Below are positions 11,691 through 23,073 of a stretch of 64,000 nt of DNA, piece by piece. The stretch's first letter is position 1; the number at the start of each line of letters is the position of its first letter. A program made the translations under genes and the position numbers. The notes below the pieces were generated by a model. The model was not told the origin of the DNA. It was given only the letters and a program-made list of their open reading frames with translations, and searched no databases. This stretch comes from Orobanche coerulescens (taxonomy: Eukaryota > Streptophyta > Magnoliopsida > Lamiales > Orobanchaceae): contig CM065805.1 in assembly GCA_033398695.1 (NCBI GenBank), positions 163,843,787-163,907,786 of the forward strand. Direction: 5' to 3'.

Positions 11691-12159
11691 GTACCGTGAA
11701 TCGGGATGCGAACAAAGTAGGAAGCTTGGAGCTGGAGAAGTTATGATCACAGTCGGAAGCGGGCATAGTGTCGAGGCGACCGACATAGGATCACTTCTTT
11801 TGGGTTTAGAATCCAGCTTTGTTTTGACTTTAGAAGATGTATTTGTTTTGCCCAAGGGGCACAAAAACATTGTATCCATTCCGGTCATGGACCGAAAAGG
11901 CTTTTCATTTTTCATTGGTGATGGTTCCTGCAAAATTTATTTTAGAAATAAACTAGTGGGTACTGCTACATTGTTGAATGGATTGTATCATCTAAATCTC
12001 AGCAACAAAGTTGTGAATACTATGACTAGAAAACGTGGTAGGGATGAAACCAATCAAGTTTTGAAATGGCATCTTAGACTTGGTCATGTTGGTCAAACCA
12101 AGGTTTACAAGATGGAAAAAGATGGACTTATGGGTCCAATGGGATCAGATCCCTTGTGA
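11660..12159 (+). pseudogene. Copia protease and GAG-pre-integrase region, broken
   Basis: The protease active-site region reads DSRAS at about 11665-11680, so the catalytic Asp is present but the following Gly of DSGA is Arg. After a frameshift, 11689-12159 continues with 'LEDVFVLPKGHKNIVS' (typical after the protease core) and the HHCC zinc module of integrase (HLRLGHVGQ..., with CESCLKGK reached in another frame at about 12155). The changed active-site Gly and the frameshift both predict loss of protease function. Confidence 0.75.
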
Positions 12160-12940
12160 ATCTTGCCTTAAAGGCAAAATGACTAAGTCCCCCTTCATAG
12201 GGACATTTGAAAGAGCCGCTGATAAACTGGGATTAATCCATACTGACGTATGTGGTGCTTTGGAAGCAGCACGTGACGGATATCAATATTTCATTACGTT
12301 TACAGATGATCATAATAGGTATGGTTATGTATACTTAATGAAACATAAATCCGAGGCCTTTGAGAAATTCCAGGAATTCAAGGCCCTAGTCGAGAAACAA
12401 ACTGGTAATCATATCAAAGCACTTCGGTCGGACCGAGGTGGCGAGTATATGAGTAACGGAGTTTGACGAGTTCCTTAAAGAACATGGAATAGTTTCACAA
12501 CTAACACCTCCAGGTACTCCTCAGTTAAATGGTGTGTCAGAAAGAAGGAACCGGACCTTGTTAAACATGGTCCGTTCCATGCTGGGCTATACTCACTTAC
12601 CAATTTACCTGTGGGGGTATGCACTCCTGACTGCCGCTTATATCTTAAACAGATGTCCTTCCAAATCCGTTCCTAAAACTCCACATGAGATGTGGGAGGG
12701 AAGGAAACCAAGTCTTAATCATATTAGGATTTGGGGATGTCTCGCCTATGTCAAGAAGACTAAGGTGGAAAAGTTGGAAGCTAGGTCTGCGAAGGGACGT
12801 TTCATTGGATTCCCATCTGGGACGATGGGATATCTATTCTACATGCCCGAAGATCGAAAGATCATTGTTGCTTTACAAGCACACTTCCTGGAAGATGAGT
12901 TCATTCAGGAAGGCGGAGCAGATAGAAGTATTTCTTTAGA
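12160..12940 (+). pseudogene. Copia integrase catalytic core, broken
   Basis: The core appears in two frames (12080-12466 and 12534 onward). It shows 'LIHTDVCG' with the first catalytic Asp, 'FTDDHNRYGYVY', 'LRSDRGGEY' with the second Asp, and 'GVSERRNRTLLNMVRSML' with the catalytic Glu. This DDE integrase inserts the cDNA into the host genome. A frameshift at about 12464, just after the second Asp, splits it. C-terminal copia motifs (IWGCLAYV, KGRFIGFPSG) follow. Confidence 0.85.
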
Positions 12941-14660
12941 AGAATACAATGAAACTCCTCGGGAGACACCTGCGCAAGAAATTGGAACCGAACTTTCTGA
13001 AACACAAGTACAACCACCTCGTAGGTCTAGTAGGGTGTCTCATTTACTTGAGAGGTATGGGCTTGTGCACTTGGAGGAGCTGGGTCTCCATGAGGTTCCA
13101 AGTGATAGCCAAGAGACCGACCCGACGACCTATGACCAAGCGATGGTGGATGTAGACTCCGCGAAATGGCGTGAAGCTATGGAAGCTGAGATAGACTCGA
13201 TGCATGTCAATCAGGTCTGGACTCTAGTAGACCGCCCCAAGGGCATAGTGCCTATTGGGAACAAGTGGATCTACAAGAGAAAGACTGATGGTGATGGCAA
13301 GGTTGACGCCTATAAGGCCAGGCTTTTGGCAAAGGGTTATACCCAGAAGGAAGGGATCGTTTACCACGATACCTTCTCGCCCGTAGCCATGATCAAGTCT
13401 ATTCGCATGATGCTTGCTATAGCTGCCTACCACGATTATGAGATATGGCAAATGGACGTAAAGACGGCTTTCCTTAATGGATTCCTCGAGGAGGAAATCT
13501 ATATGGAGCAGCCTAAAGGCTTTGTGTCCGAAGTCGATATTCATAAAGTGTGCAAGCTTCAGCGTTCCATTTATGTACTAAAGCAAGCGTCACATAGCTG
13601 GAACCTTCGTTTTGACGAGGCGGTCAAAGAGTTTGACTTCGTGCAAAATGAAGAGGAACCTTGTGTATACAAGAGGGTTAGTGGGAGCAAGATCGCATTC
13701 TTAGTACTATATGTGGATGATATTCTACTAATAGGAAATGATGTGGGAATGCTCAGTTCTGTAAAAGCTTGGCTTTCGAGTAATTTCTCCATGAAAGACT
13801 TGGGAGAAGCAACCTATATTCTTGGAATTCGACTCTACCGGGATAGAGCGAAGAGAACAATAGGCCTTTCCCAAGCCCTCTATATAGATAAGATCTTAAA
13901 GCGATTTAAGATGGATGATTCTAAAAGAGGGTTCCTACCGATGCAACATGGAATAAAACTCTCCTTGAAGATGTGTCCTCAAAGCGAGGAACAACGAAAG
14001 GAAATGAGTAATATACCATATGCTTCGGCCGTGGGTAGCCTTATGTATGCTATGTTGTGTACAAGACCTGACATCGCGCATGGCCGTAAGCGTGGTGAGT
14101 AGGTTTCAGGCAAACCCAGGTAGGGAACATTGGACTGCCGTAAAGAACGTTCTCAAGTACTTGAGAAGGACTAGAGATATGGTTCTAATGTATGGCGGTG
14201 GAGAATTGGATGTGGTGGGATTCACTGATTCGGACTTCCAAGGACTGAAGGACGACTCGATGTCTACTTCTGGCTACATATTTACTCTTAATGGAGGAGC
14301 AGTATCTTGGCGTAGCGCCAAGCAAAGCGCGGCTACGATTCCACTGTCAGCCGAGTATCAAGCGGCCTCGGAGGCTTCCAAGGAAGGGTTACGGATTAAA
14401 AAGTTTAGGAGAACTTCAAGTGATACCATGTCTTTGGTGCACATTACATCATGCTGCGACAACGACGGAGTCAGCGCGAGCCAAGGAGCCGAGGTTTCAC
14501 AACAGCACCAAACATATTGAGAGGAAGTATCATCTCGTAAGAGAATTGTTCGCAAGGGATACATTGTGCTGCACAGAGTAGACTCGGACGACAACGTCGC
14601 CGATCCACTGCCCAATCCACTTTCTCAGACTAGCTTGGAGCGTCATCTGGAGAACATGGG
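12940..14660 (+). pseudogene. Copia reverse transcriptase and RNase H, broken
   Basis: RT begins near 13245 with 'NKWIYKRKTDGDGKV', then 'QMDVKTAFLNGFLEEEIYM', 'QPKGF' and the catalytic 'LYVDDILLIGND' at about 13700-13735. The frame ends at 14102 and RNase H follows in another frame (14020-14520), with 'GFTDSDFQG', 'SGYIFTLNGGAVSW' and 'STTKH'-like sequence. The KHIERKYHLV block is reached only after a further frameshift near 14500. RT copies RNA to cDNA and RNase H removes the template. The 12534-14102 frame (522 codons) is the longest intact part of the element. Confidence 0.88.
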
Positions 14661-14690
14661 TATTAGATACCATAGTGTGTGGCATTGAGT

Positions 14691-14703
14691 GCAAGTGGGA
14701 GAT
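14691..14703 (+). other. Polypurine tract of the Angela-type element
   Basis: 'gcaagtgggagat' immediately precedes the 3' LTR start at 14704. 'AAGTGGGAGA' is a common plant copia plus-strand primer. Confidence 0.85.
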
Positions 14704-16668
14704 TGTTAGGAGTATGCCCTCGAATGCCACTCAGAGGATGTTGAGTGAGGGCATTGTACTTGTTATTATGTAAATCATCAATATATAAGGCAATGAATGT
14801 TTTCTTTATTTACTGGTAGTTACTGGCATTCCTAACTCGTAAATATACATATAGAAACTAGTCCGCGTATTTGAGAGCAAAACGTTCCACTCCTTATTGG
14901 ATAAGGGGGTCGGCACTGGAAAGGTTTATAGCTCAAATACTTAATCGTTCGCAAGTCGATGAAACTTGACTGGGCATTAAGTTTATGTGAAGACTTGTAT
15001 GACGTGTTATTTGACAAGGAGAGTGCCTGTCGAACACTAATGGTTAGTGGGAGCACACGTTATAGGTATGCTAATTGGATTAGTATACTCGAACCGACTC
15101 ACCCTCAATTCGTCACACGGATTTCACTCCGGGACAGTCAATGATGGAATCGAAAGGTTGTGATAGGTATTCGTGAACCTTCGACTTGAGGATTTAGTAG
15201 GGATGTGCTTGTGACGTCAATATTTTCATTAGAGTAGTTCGACCCTATAAACCGAAAGGCGGGGGTCAACCTCGACGTGCATCTTGATGGGCAAGTAGCA
15301 GGTCCTACTGAATACCAAGATAGAATTCTTTCTCCTGTTAGTGAACGGGTTATATGTCCTATGCGGTTATTGGCAGATGAGATCATAAGTCTTTGGCCAA
15401 AGCATTGGAGCTGGCTGTATTAGATACACAAGAGCTCGATGATCTCGATTTGCATTAATGCATGCATAGCGTCAAGTACAGATGGGGTTTGACTGACCGT
15501 GACCCTATAACTTGATCGGGACATTTGAAAGAAGGGTTTATACGTATACTGGTATTCACGACAGAATGGTTCTTGAATGATCTCAATCATTCGTTCTCAG
15601 TCGGGGTACAGTGTAGGCCACCAGGCTGGCTAGGTGGTGCTACTACTCTTTGGTTCCTCCCATTGCTGACTAAGACGGACCTACCAAGTTGCGCATTAGG
15701 ATTGACGACGGAATGAATCGAGCTTAATCTCTCATTATGAATATTAGATATTGGATATCTAATTTGAGACATTGGATGTCTAAATCGATTTATTGGATAA
15801 ATTGATTTACGGCCTAATGGATTAATTAAATTACTGGGTGATTAATTTAATTCGTGAATATAATTATTTCTTGGAGAAATTAATTATGTTATCATGTATT
15901 TGATATGATTAATTGATTGGATTAATTAATCGATATAAATACATCGGAATGGAATCAGAGTTTATTTGTTTGGACTCTCGGGAGTCCGAAACAAACCGAA
16001 CTCGTCCGATTTCTTCTAGAGGCCGACCCCACCTTGATTTCTTACCTTGATCATAGTCTTGTTTTCTTGTTGGAAGACTTTTGACATATGAGATTTCATA
16101 TCTCTTATAATAAGGGAAAAGGAGATTTTGTGGGTGAAATTATCTTGTGAATGATTTTGAAGACCAAAATAAAAACTCTCTTTCTCTTCTCCTTGTAGAC
16201 TTACGACAGCTTCTTTCAAGAGAGAGGGAAGAGAAACTTTGTTTTGTGTTTTTCCATCATTCATATTTTCTTAGAAAAAAATTATTGAGAGATATTGTAC
16301 ACTTAGAGTGTAATAATAAAAGCTTCATCACTTGATTCTAGCCGTAACCTTAGAGGTTAATCAAGTATTGTTATTCCGGTCGTTTTTCCGGCGCGTGGCA
16401 AGTAGAGACGCGGTGCTTTCGGCGTTGGATCGTTCAAGGGCTTGGAGCGGATTGGATACGTAGAGATCAAGCAAAGCTTGGGGAATAGCTCAAGAGAAGG
16501 TTACCATTTAATCAACGGACTTCGAGGGTTAGTTTCTTACGACTCTTGCTTTTCGTTTATATATTCGTATATACATAGCTCGATCGATCCTCGTAGGGAT
16601 TCGGATCGAATTAATTTTCATTTTTACCGCTTCCGTTGGGCCTTCGTTTTAGGCACCGAATCACAACA
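14704..16668 (+). repeat. 3' LTR of the Angela-type element
   Basis: Starts TGTTAGGAGTATGCC and ends ..CACAACA, followed by the duplicated gtttg at 16669-16673. It carries the same TATA region as the 5' copy. Differences from the 5' LTR are few and clustered, for example at 15299-15315 and 15405-15500. Confidence 0.92.
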
Positions 16669-16673
16669 GTTTG

Positions 16674-18513
16674 CAGCATGTATTTAATCTCATCACTTTA
16701 GGGAACTTGGTGAGACACAGTAGGGACAAACTACGACAATTCCAAGTCGTTCTACTCGAACATGATCGTTCGCATCTCCCCCTAACGACGGGAAGACTGG
16801 CTCATCAAAGTGACTTACGAGATCGTCTGTCAAGGTATATTTTAAGCGGACTATGAGTGAAAGCGCATGTCATATTCATCATTTATAACCCGTCATAATG
16901 CGTTGTGGTGACGCACTTTGGCACATGAACATGTGGACGATAAAGGTTTTCAGTGTTAACACAATCCAGTTAACAAAATGCATATGGTTACACTCGTAAC
17001 TAAGCATTTGAATGATGATAGGTATAGGTGAATATGACATGTTGACCTATGCTACATAACCGTAGCTACTGGTCTTGAGAATTCAACAAAACCGCCACCA
17101 TGCACCACTGGGATCAAACATGAAGAAACGATTGAACCGATGATAGGCCGTTGGTCTTATCGAACCTCTAGAGCTTTCTTGAAGAGTTCACTCCCTTCAC
17201 CAGCCCCAAACACCTCAAAATTTCGTGAGCATGTATAAACGGGTGTTTAGGATTTCAAAATCATCAACCTTGTGGTCAAAACCGATCGAAATGACATCGA
17301 ACTGGTCGTTCGAACGGCTGGTGGTATGTGAAAACTTCATTTAAGTGGTTCACCTCCTTCCAAGTCTCCAAATGGCATCAAAAATTGTGAGAAGGTAGCC
17401 TTGGATGTTAGGAAGTATTCGTTAAATTTTCACTTTAAGACTTGGTCTAAAAAGTGGGTGAACCGACCTTTACAATGACTGGTCCGCAAGTTGGATAACC
17501 ATAACTCAGGTTTCATCAACTTATTAATCATTGTCAAAGGAACAACATAACATTAATGTTATTACTTGAGTACGACCATTTGTGAACACCATCATAGCAT
17601 CATAAGCCACCCAGGCTAATACTTATGATCATGTATGTATAAGGACTCGGTAAAAAGGGAGGACTCAGCACCATACTTATGCGAGTCGCTACATTATTCT
17701 CTTTAGCATAGGAGGGTGTCATCTCCTAATCGTGCCAAAGAATAGGCTTAAATCAATGAACATGGCTAAGAAGGATCATTGGGGGGGTCTTTGGCGTCAT
17801 ACATGTTTATGAAAACAAGACGCGGATGACATAAATATCATCATCGGTCATGAGCCCTGCTCATGACTCCACCAATGTACTTTGGTGTCTTTGATCCAGC
17901 TAGCTTCTTTGTTCAAAGAAAAAATGATGTCCATGGCAATACCGTGGTATATGGATCATCAAATTGTTCAAACTCCGGACTATTAAAGCCTAAATGTGTC
18001 AATGTCCCAATACATCTTCTGGTTACCAAAACCGATGCAAGCCGGACCATATTGACTCATGAATATTTTTCCTTTTCACATATCCAATACAAGTGATGCA
18101 TAAGATTTTATTCTCACAAATCACAATGAGATATTATGAGTGATAGACTTTGGCATATATATCATCGAGTCATAACATGGGTCAATTGTTACGGAACATA
18201 TGTGACTAGAAAATGTCATTCGGCATTCAACAACTTGAGCATTATACCACTCATTGATTGTGATGACCTAGTCATCATAGTCACAATGGATTTATAAACC
18301 GAAATCCAAAAAATATCATGTTCCTTGAAAATAGCTCAATACGCACTCAATTTCGCTTGCAAAATTTTACAAACATGAGCATAGCGAACATTCTAACAAC
18401 ATAGAGATTTTATACCAGATACGATCAAAATGATCTATCATATTGAGTGCATAACATGGCAAGGTTATATGCCTAAGGGGCAAAATTACGACACAAGCAT
18501 GGTGTAAAACTAC
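16674..18513 (-). pseudogene. Degenerate old minus-strand copia remnant
   Basis: Near 16795-16690 on the minus strand a translation gives FPSLGGD followed by a degraded linker. Ale/Ivana-type copia elements have an FPxLGGE/D block between integrase and RT, and the same block occurs at about 50390 in the copia to the right. The rest of the 1.8 kb is too decayed to assign and no gene is seen in it. The Athila element inserted at its right side and the Angela element at its left, so it predates both. Confidence 0.5.
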
Positions 18514-18518
18514 CATGA

Positions 18519-19822
18519 TGTTAGGCGTATTTTTATACGCTTATTTATCATTATTTTGGATTCTTTTTGTGAGTGAATCTGCATAAATGAGCCTTTAATG
18601 CCCTATTATTTTATGTTTTGCAGGAAATTGGAGTCTGAAAGCCGAAATGATGAAAAACGCACGAAAACGGCGAATTTTGGCACAGGGCGCGGCACGCAGA
18701 GGACGTGAGCACGAGTAGGCAGTACTGCGAGCGCGGCACAGATAAAGTGAGCCTCGGCCCAGAAGGAAATTGTCGCGCCCAGGTTTTAATCTGCGCCCCG
18801 TGAGCCGCGGCACAGATTAAGTGAGCCGCGGCACACGGGGCGGTTTTGGTGTGCTCCACGCGTTTCTGGGCCGTTTTGGAGCCTGTTCTCGACCTAATTA
18901 CACGGACGCATTTTTGAGGCAAAAGAGGATTATAAATAAGGGGTTTAAGGTCATAATTAGGCATCTTTAATCTTTGGAAGATCGATCAATCTTGGAGGAG
19001 GAATATCGCAAAAGAGAGGGATAAGCAGAAGACATCAAGAGCAGAGGGCGGAAGCCAGAAGAACGGATAAATCCGAGTCTTCATCTGCGTTAGATTTTCA
19101 TGCTTTCATTTATTAATTCTGTATTTTTATCTTTTAGCATGTCAGGCTAAAACCCTATTCTAGGATTTTGATGAAGCCTAAGTTTTGACGGATTTGCTTT
19201 TGATTATCTATATAATTCCCTTTTCTGTTGAGTTTTCCCAATCGATTTTAATACTTTCAATTGTCTGGCCAATAATTGGATTATTTTAATTACCTTACTC
19301 GAATCGGGAGAAGAGAGTTGGTGAGGAACTATTGGTGAGGACCATTTTATCTTGTGAGATAGGAATATACTCATAGGAACTACGTGGCCTTTTGAGGATT
19401 TTGTGCTTTTTGCCTATTGTCGAATTATTTCACCTAGGGATAGAGTGCGTTATTCGCCTTTAGAAAAATCTATTGACCTCGGGAGAGGCGGTAGAGTATA
19501 TTAGCAATCTTCGCCTTCAATAAATTGGGGAAATCATTAACTTCAGATAATCGAGAGTAAATTCGGATAAACCAAGGTGGATTTAGAATCCTAGACTTAT
19601 TCATCATTTGATTTTCTTTCTTCAAGCGATCGTTTTTACTGTTAGTTCTTTTATTGGTTTTATTTAGTAATTAATTGCAACTCAAAATTCGACTGTTCAA
19701 ATAAAATTAGAGTACACAAAAATCGGTACTTAGTGATTCAGTCCTCGTGGGAACGATACTCACTCATCACTTTATTACTTGTCAACGATAACGTGCAATT
19801 GCATTTACGAAATATCGCAACA
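18519..19822 (+). repeat. 5' LTR of the Athila element
   Basis: Begins TGTTAGGCGTATTTTTATACGC, which contains a short inverted repeat at the terminus, and ends ..ATCGCAACA. A TATA box (tataaataag) is at 18931. Upstream of it, at about 18680-18835, are several copies of a gagccgcggcaca-like motif, some degraded. Confidence 0.92.
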
Positions 19823-19828
19823 AGTTTT

Positions 19829-19846
19829 TGGCACCGTTGCCGGGGA
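19829..19846 (+). other. Primer-binding site of the Athila element
   Basis: 'tggcaccgttgccgggga' starts six bases after the LTR end. It matches the Athila consensus TGGCGCCGTTGCCGGGGA apart from one base. Confidence 0.85.
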
Positions 19847-20056
19847 CTGATTTTTCTACTAATATCGATTTCAGTATTTCTAGTCTTAGTTTGAATTTTT
19901 TTATTGTTTTTGTGTTATTTTATTTATTTGTTTGTTTTTCCTTTCAGGATTGTTCGGTTAGTGCATGAGAAAATTCGGTAACGAAGGCCTATTACCTTTG
20001 GATACCGAACTCGAGCGCACTCTTCGGAGAAACGAGAGTCACCAACCACAGTCACC

Positions 20057-22336
20057 ATGGCCGAAAACACCGAAAATCACGGAGGTGAAAATCTTGTTCA
20101 GCAAGTTCAACCGGCGTTAGCACTTCGAGATTATGCTATGCCGCAAATCAACGCGAACTTTTCGGGGATTCGGCGTCCCACCATTCAGGCGAACAATTTC
20201 GAAATCAAGCCTGCAATTATTCAGATGGTGCAATCGAGCCAGTTCTGTGGATTGCCGAACGACGACCCCAACGCACACATTGCGTCGTTTCTCGAGATTT
20301 GTGACACGTTCAAGAACAACGGTGTCACCGATGATGCCATCCGTCTAAGGCTTTTCCCTTTCTCTTTGAGGGACAAAGCAAAATTTTGGTTGAACTCTTT
20401 ACCGCCGGGCTCTATCACGACATGGGCAGAATTAGCGCAAGCCTTCCTTGCTAAATTCTTCCCACCTTCGAAGACGGCAAGGTTACGGAACGAGATCACT
20501 ACCTTTGGGCAATTCGATATGGAGTCACTTCACGAAGCTTGGGAGCGGTACAAAGATTTATTATGGAGATGCCCACACCACGGCCTACCGGATTGGCTCC
20601 AAATACAAACATTTTACAATGGATTGAGTGCTTCTACACGCACTCTCGTCGATGCGGCCGCTGGAGGAGCCTTAATGGGAAAAACTATGGCCGAGGCACA
20701 CTCTTTGTTGGAAGCTATGGCCGCAAATGCGTATCAATGGCCGTCTGAACGAGTACATCCGAAGCGAGTCATGGAAATCTCAAATAATGATCCGATCTCT
20801 ACATTGTCGGCCCAAGTCGCAGCGCTAACCCAACAACTTCAAGCCTTTTCGCATGCTCCTTCCCCCGTTACCATTGAATCTTGTAATTGGTGTAATGGAT
20901 CTCACCCTAGCGCAGAGTGCCGAGTCGGAAACCCTTTCGAGCATCCCCCAATTGAACAAGCTCAGTTCGTAGGGAACGGGAATCGACAAAACAATCCGTA
21001 CTCCAACATGTATAATCCGGGATGGCGTAATCATCCTAACTTCTCATGGAGAAACGGACAAAATTCGAACCAGCCTCCGTTCGCTCAACACCAACAGCAA
21101 CCTCCTCCCGCTCCAAAAGTTTCTCTAGAGGAAGCTATCGCGAAATTGGCAGCAAATACGAGTCAGTTCATGACCCGTACGGAAGCAACATTGCAAAACC
21201 ATTCCGCTTCTATCCGCAACTTGGAAGTCCAACTGGGCCAGATTGCTAATGTATTAAAAGCCCGCCGGGAAGGTACCTTGCCAAGTACGACTGAAACGAA
21301 TCCCAGAGAGAGTGTCAATGCCATTGGGTTGAGAAGTGGGAAGGAATTGTGCGAGCTGCCCGGACAGAATAAAAAGAGAAGTGAGGATGAGGAGATGAAA
21401 AATTCAGCAACTGAGGAACCACAAGATTTGAGACCCTCGATACTGTTTCCGGACAATCCAAAGGCATATGTACCACCCGTCCCGTTTCCGCAGCGATTAC
21501 AACAGAAAAAGGTGGACAAGCAATTCTCAAAATTCCTCGACGTATTCAAGAAGTTGCATACTAATATTCCATTTGCTGATGCGTTGGAACAAATGCCAAG
21601 CTATGTCAAGTTCATGAAGGAGATCTTGTCAAACAAGAGAAAGCTCGAGGAGTATGAGACAGTCGCATTGGCGGAGGAGTGCAGCGCTATTCTTCAGAAA
21701 AAGCTTCCGCCAAAATTGAAGGATCCGGGAAGTTTTAATATACCTTGCACGATAGGAAATCTGACTTTTGATAGAGCGTTATGTGATCTCGGGGCGAGCA
21801 TTAATCTGATGCCTCTTTCTATTTTCAAGAAGCTTGGAATTGGAGAAGCGAAACCGACGACGGTCTCCTTACAATTAGCTGATAGATCCATCAAATATCC
21901 AAGGGGAGTGATAGAGGACGTCTTAGTCAAAGTCTATAAGTTCATCTTTCCGGCCGATTTCATTGTGCTTGACATGGAGGAGGACCACGACATCTCAATT
22001 ATCTTGGGAAGACCATTTTTGGCAACCGGCCGAACTTTAATCGACGTGGAAAAAGGGGAACTAACTCTAAGGGTTCAAGACGAGCATGTCACGTTCCAAG
22101 TGTTTAAATCTTTTCCATGTCCAGGTGGTGTTGAAAAGAGCTCGCAAATTGAAAGTATGGATACCGTTGCGAAAGACACACACGAAAGGAAGAATCGTCG
22201 GTTGAAAAACTCAGAATCCGTTTCAGATGGTCCGACTTCTAAGAAAAATGTTGAACGAGTCGCATATCTCAAGCATGTGGACATGCCGTCATCATCCACC
22301 GTTCATCCATCAATGAGAATTCTGATGCTGTCATAA
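20057..22336 (+). CDS. Athila gag-protease polyprotein, truncated before RT (759 aa)
   Basis: An intact 759-codon frame starting ATG at 20057, downstream of a short leader. Residues about 45-230 form the Athila-type gag (capsid) domain, including 'DKAKFWLNSLPPGSITTWAEL' reading through to 'FLAKFFPPSKT'. A CCHC knuckle (CNWCNGSHPSAEC) lies at residues about 276-288. A long linker follows. The aspartic protease has its active site CDLGASINLMP near residue 576 and 'IILGRPFLATGRT' near residue 650. In autonomous Athila the frame runs on into RT, but here it stops soon after the protease. Gag-protease would make and mature particles; the intact frame suggests it may still be usable by or with a helper element. 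Confidence 0.88.
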   Translation: MAENTENHGGENLVQQVQPALALRDYAMPQINANFSGIRRPTIQANNFEIKPAIIQMVQSSQFCGLPNDDPNAHIASFLEICDTFKNNGVTDDAIRLRLFPFSLRDKAKFWLNSLPPGSITTWAELAQAFLAKFFPPSKTARLRNEITTFGQFDMESLHEAWERYKDLLWRCPHHGLPDWLQIQTFYNGLSASTRTLVDAAAGGALMGKTMAEAHSLLEAMAANAYQWPSERVHPKRVMEISNNDPISTLSAQVAALTQQLQAFSHAPSPVTIESCNWCNGSHPSAECRVGNPFEHPPIEQAQFVGNGNRQNNPYSNMYNPGWRNHPNFSWRNGQNSNQPPFAQHQQQPPPAPKVSLEEAIAKLAANTSQFMTRTEATLQNHSASIRNLEVQLGQIANVLKARREGTLPSTTETNPRESVNAIGLRSGKELCELPGQNKKRSEDEEMKNSATEEPQDLRPSILFPDNPKAYVPPVPFPQRLQQKKVDKQFSKFLDVFKKLHTNIPFADALEQMPSYVKFMKEILSNKRKLEEYETVALAEECSAILQKKLPPKLKDPGSFNIPCTIGNLTFDRALCDLGASINLMPLSIFKKLGIGEAKPTTVSLQLADRSIKYPRGVIEDVLVKVYKFIFPADFIVLDMEEDHDISIILGRPFLATGRTLIDVEKGELTLRVQDEHVTFQVFKSFPCPGGVEKSSQIESMDTVAKDTHERKNRRLKNSESVSDGPTSKKNVERVAYLKHVDMPSSSTVHPSMRILMLS

Positions 22337-23068
22337 GTTCGTTCGAGAAAAAGGAGAATAAGCCGGACGTAAAACGGAGGCCAAATCATGAGAAAAACTG
22401 GTGCTTCGGAAAGTTGTTTGTGTCAAAACCTTTTCGCAAACAACATTGGGTGTCTGAACCGAAAATCGGATCGTTAATGACCAATGGTCAAAATTTTAAA
22501 ACACACATTAACGGTTCGATGGACGGGGTGGAGTTCAAATGGAGTTTGCGAAAAGCGAACTGATCTCTCAAATAGGTCCGGCTGAAGACTATAAACTTAG
22601 CGCTTCTCGGGAGGCAACCCGAGTTTTAGTAGTAGATTTTTGTGTGTTTCAGTATTTTCTTGCATTTTTGAATTTTTATTTTTCATCATTTTTGCTTTGA
22701 TTTGCTTATCCCTCTCGTTCTTGACGTGTTCCTTTGAAATTCTGTGCAGAAAAAGTCCGAGGGAAAAAATTTATGCCTGAGCCGCGGCACAAGGCTTGTG
22801 AGCCGCGGCACACACAAATCGAACCAGAAGGCTAAACTTGTTGTACTTTGTGCCGCGGCACAACCTTACTGAGCCGCGGCACACTTGATCGCTGAGCCGC
22901 GGCACGTTGCTTCTGAGCCGCGGCACACAAGATGCACCAGATATGCCCAGGACGATGTACTCTGTGCCGCGGCACAGACCAAGTGAGCCGCGGCGCATCA
23001 ACACTCTGAGCCGCGGCACCCGCATTCTGAGCTGCGGCACATGTCGATATAACATCCACACCCAGGCA
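22337..23068 (+). other. Athila internal sequence after the RT-integrase deletion
   Basis: The 22570-22640 stretch ('agcgcttctcgggaggcaac') matches the conserved sequence found just after the integrase stop in Athila-type elements. That places a deletion of the whole RT-RNase H-integrase block between about 22340 and 22560. From 22775 to 23045 there is an array of about ten gagccgcggcaca-like motifs. No gene is seen here; the minus-strand frames at 22771-23146 are by-products of the array. Confidence 0.6.
22775..23045. repeat. Array of GAGCCGCGGCACA motifs in the Athila internal region
   Basis: Copies centred near 22786, 22804, 22855, 22874, 22897, 22919, 22969, 22989, 23012 and 23033, each containing the 8-bp palindrome GCCGCGGC or a one-base variant. 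Two more follow the nested element near 31665 and 31685. The same motif occurs several times in both LTRs (18690-18835 and 35155-35315). Spacing is irregular (18-50 bp) and the spacers are not shared, so this is not a simple tandem repeat. Confidence 0.85.
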
Positions 23069-23073
23069 CGCTG
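23069..23073. repeat. Target-site duplication of the LARD, left copy (cgctg)
   Basis: cgctg precedes the 5' LTR and is repeated exactly at 31649-31653, after the 3' LTR. Confidence 0.92.

Larger units (their letters stand above)
7181..16668 (+). mobile_element. Complete Angela-type Ty1/copia retrotransposon, coding region broken
   Basis: A 9.49-kb element with LTRs of 1961 bp (7181-9141) and 1965 bp (14704-16668), both TG...CA, a perfect gtttg duplication, a tRNA-Met-type primer site at 9143 and a polypurine tract at about 14691-14703. Internal order is gag, protease, integrase, RT, RNase H, which defines copia. Long LTRs and the gag and RT sequence suggest the Angela lineage. A leader of about 1.58 kb (9155-10740) precedes gag and holds a GC-rich patch at 9410-9560. 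The coding region contains several frameshifts and at least one in-frame stop, so this copy cannot be autonomous. Confidence 0.9.

Noticed and set aside
18611..18964. Minus-strand ORF in the Athila LTR
   Set aside because: The same frame appears in the 3' LTR only in broken form; it is a by-product of the LTR motif repeats.
22775..23045. CRISPR-like array
   Set aside because: Repeats are short palindromic words with irregular spacing inside a plant retrotransposon, with no leader or cas genes.
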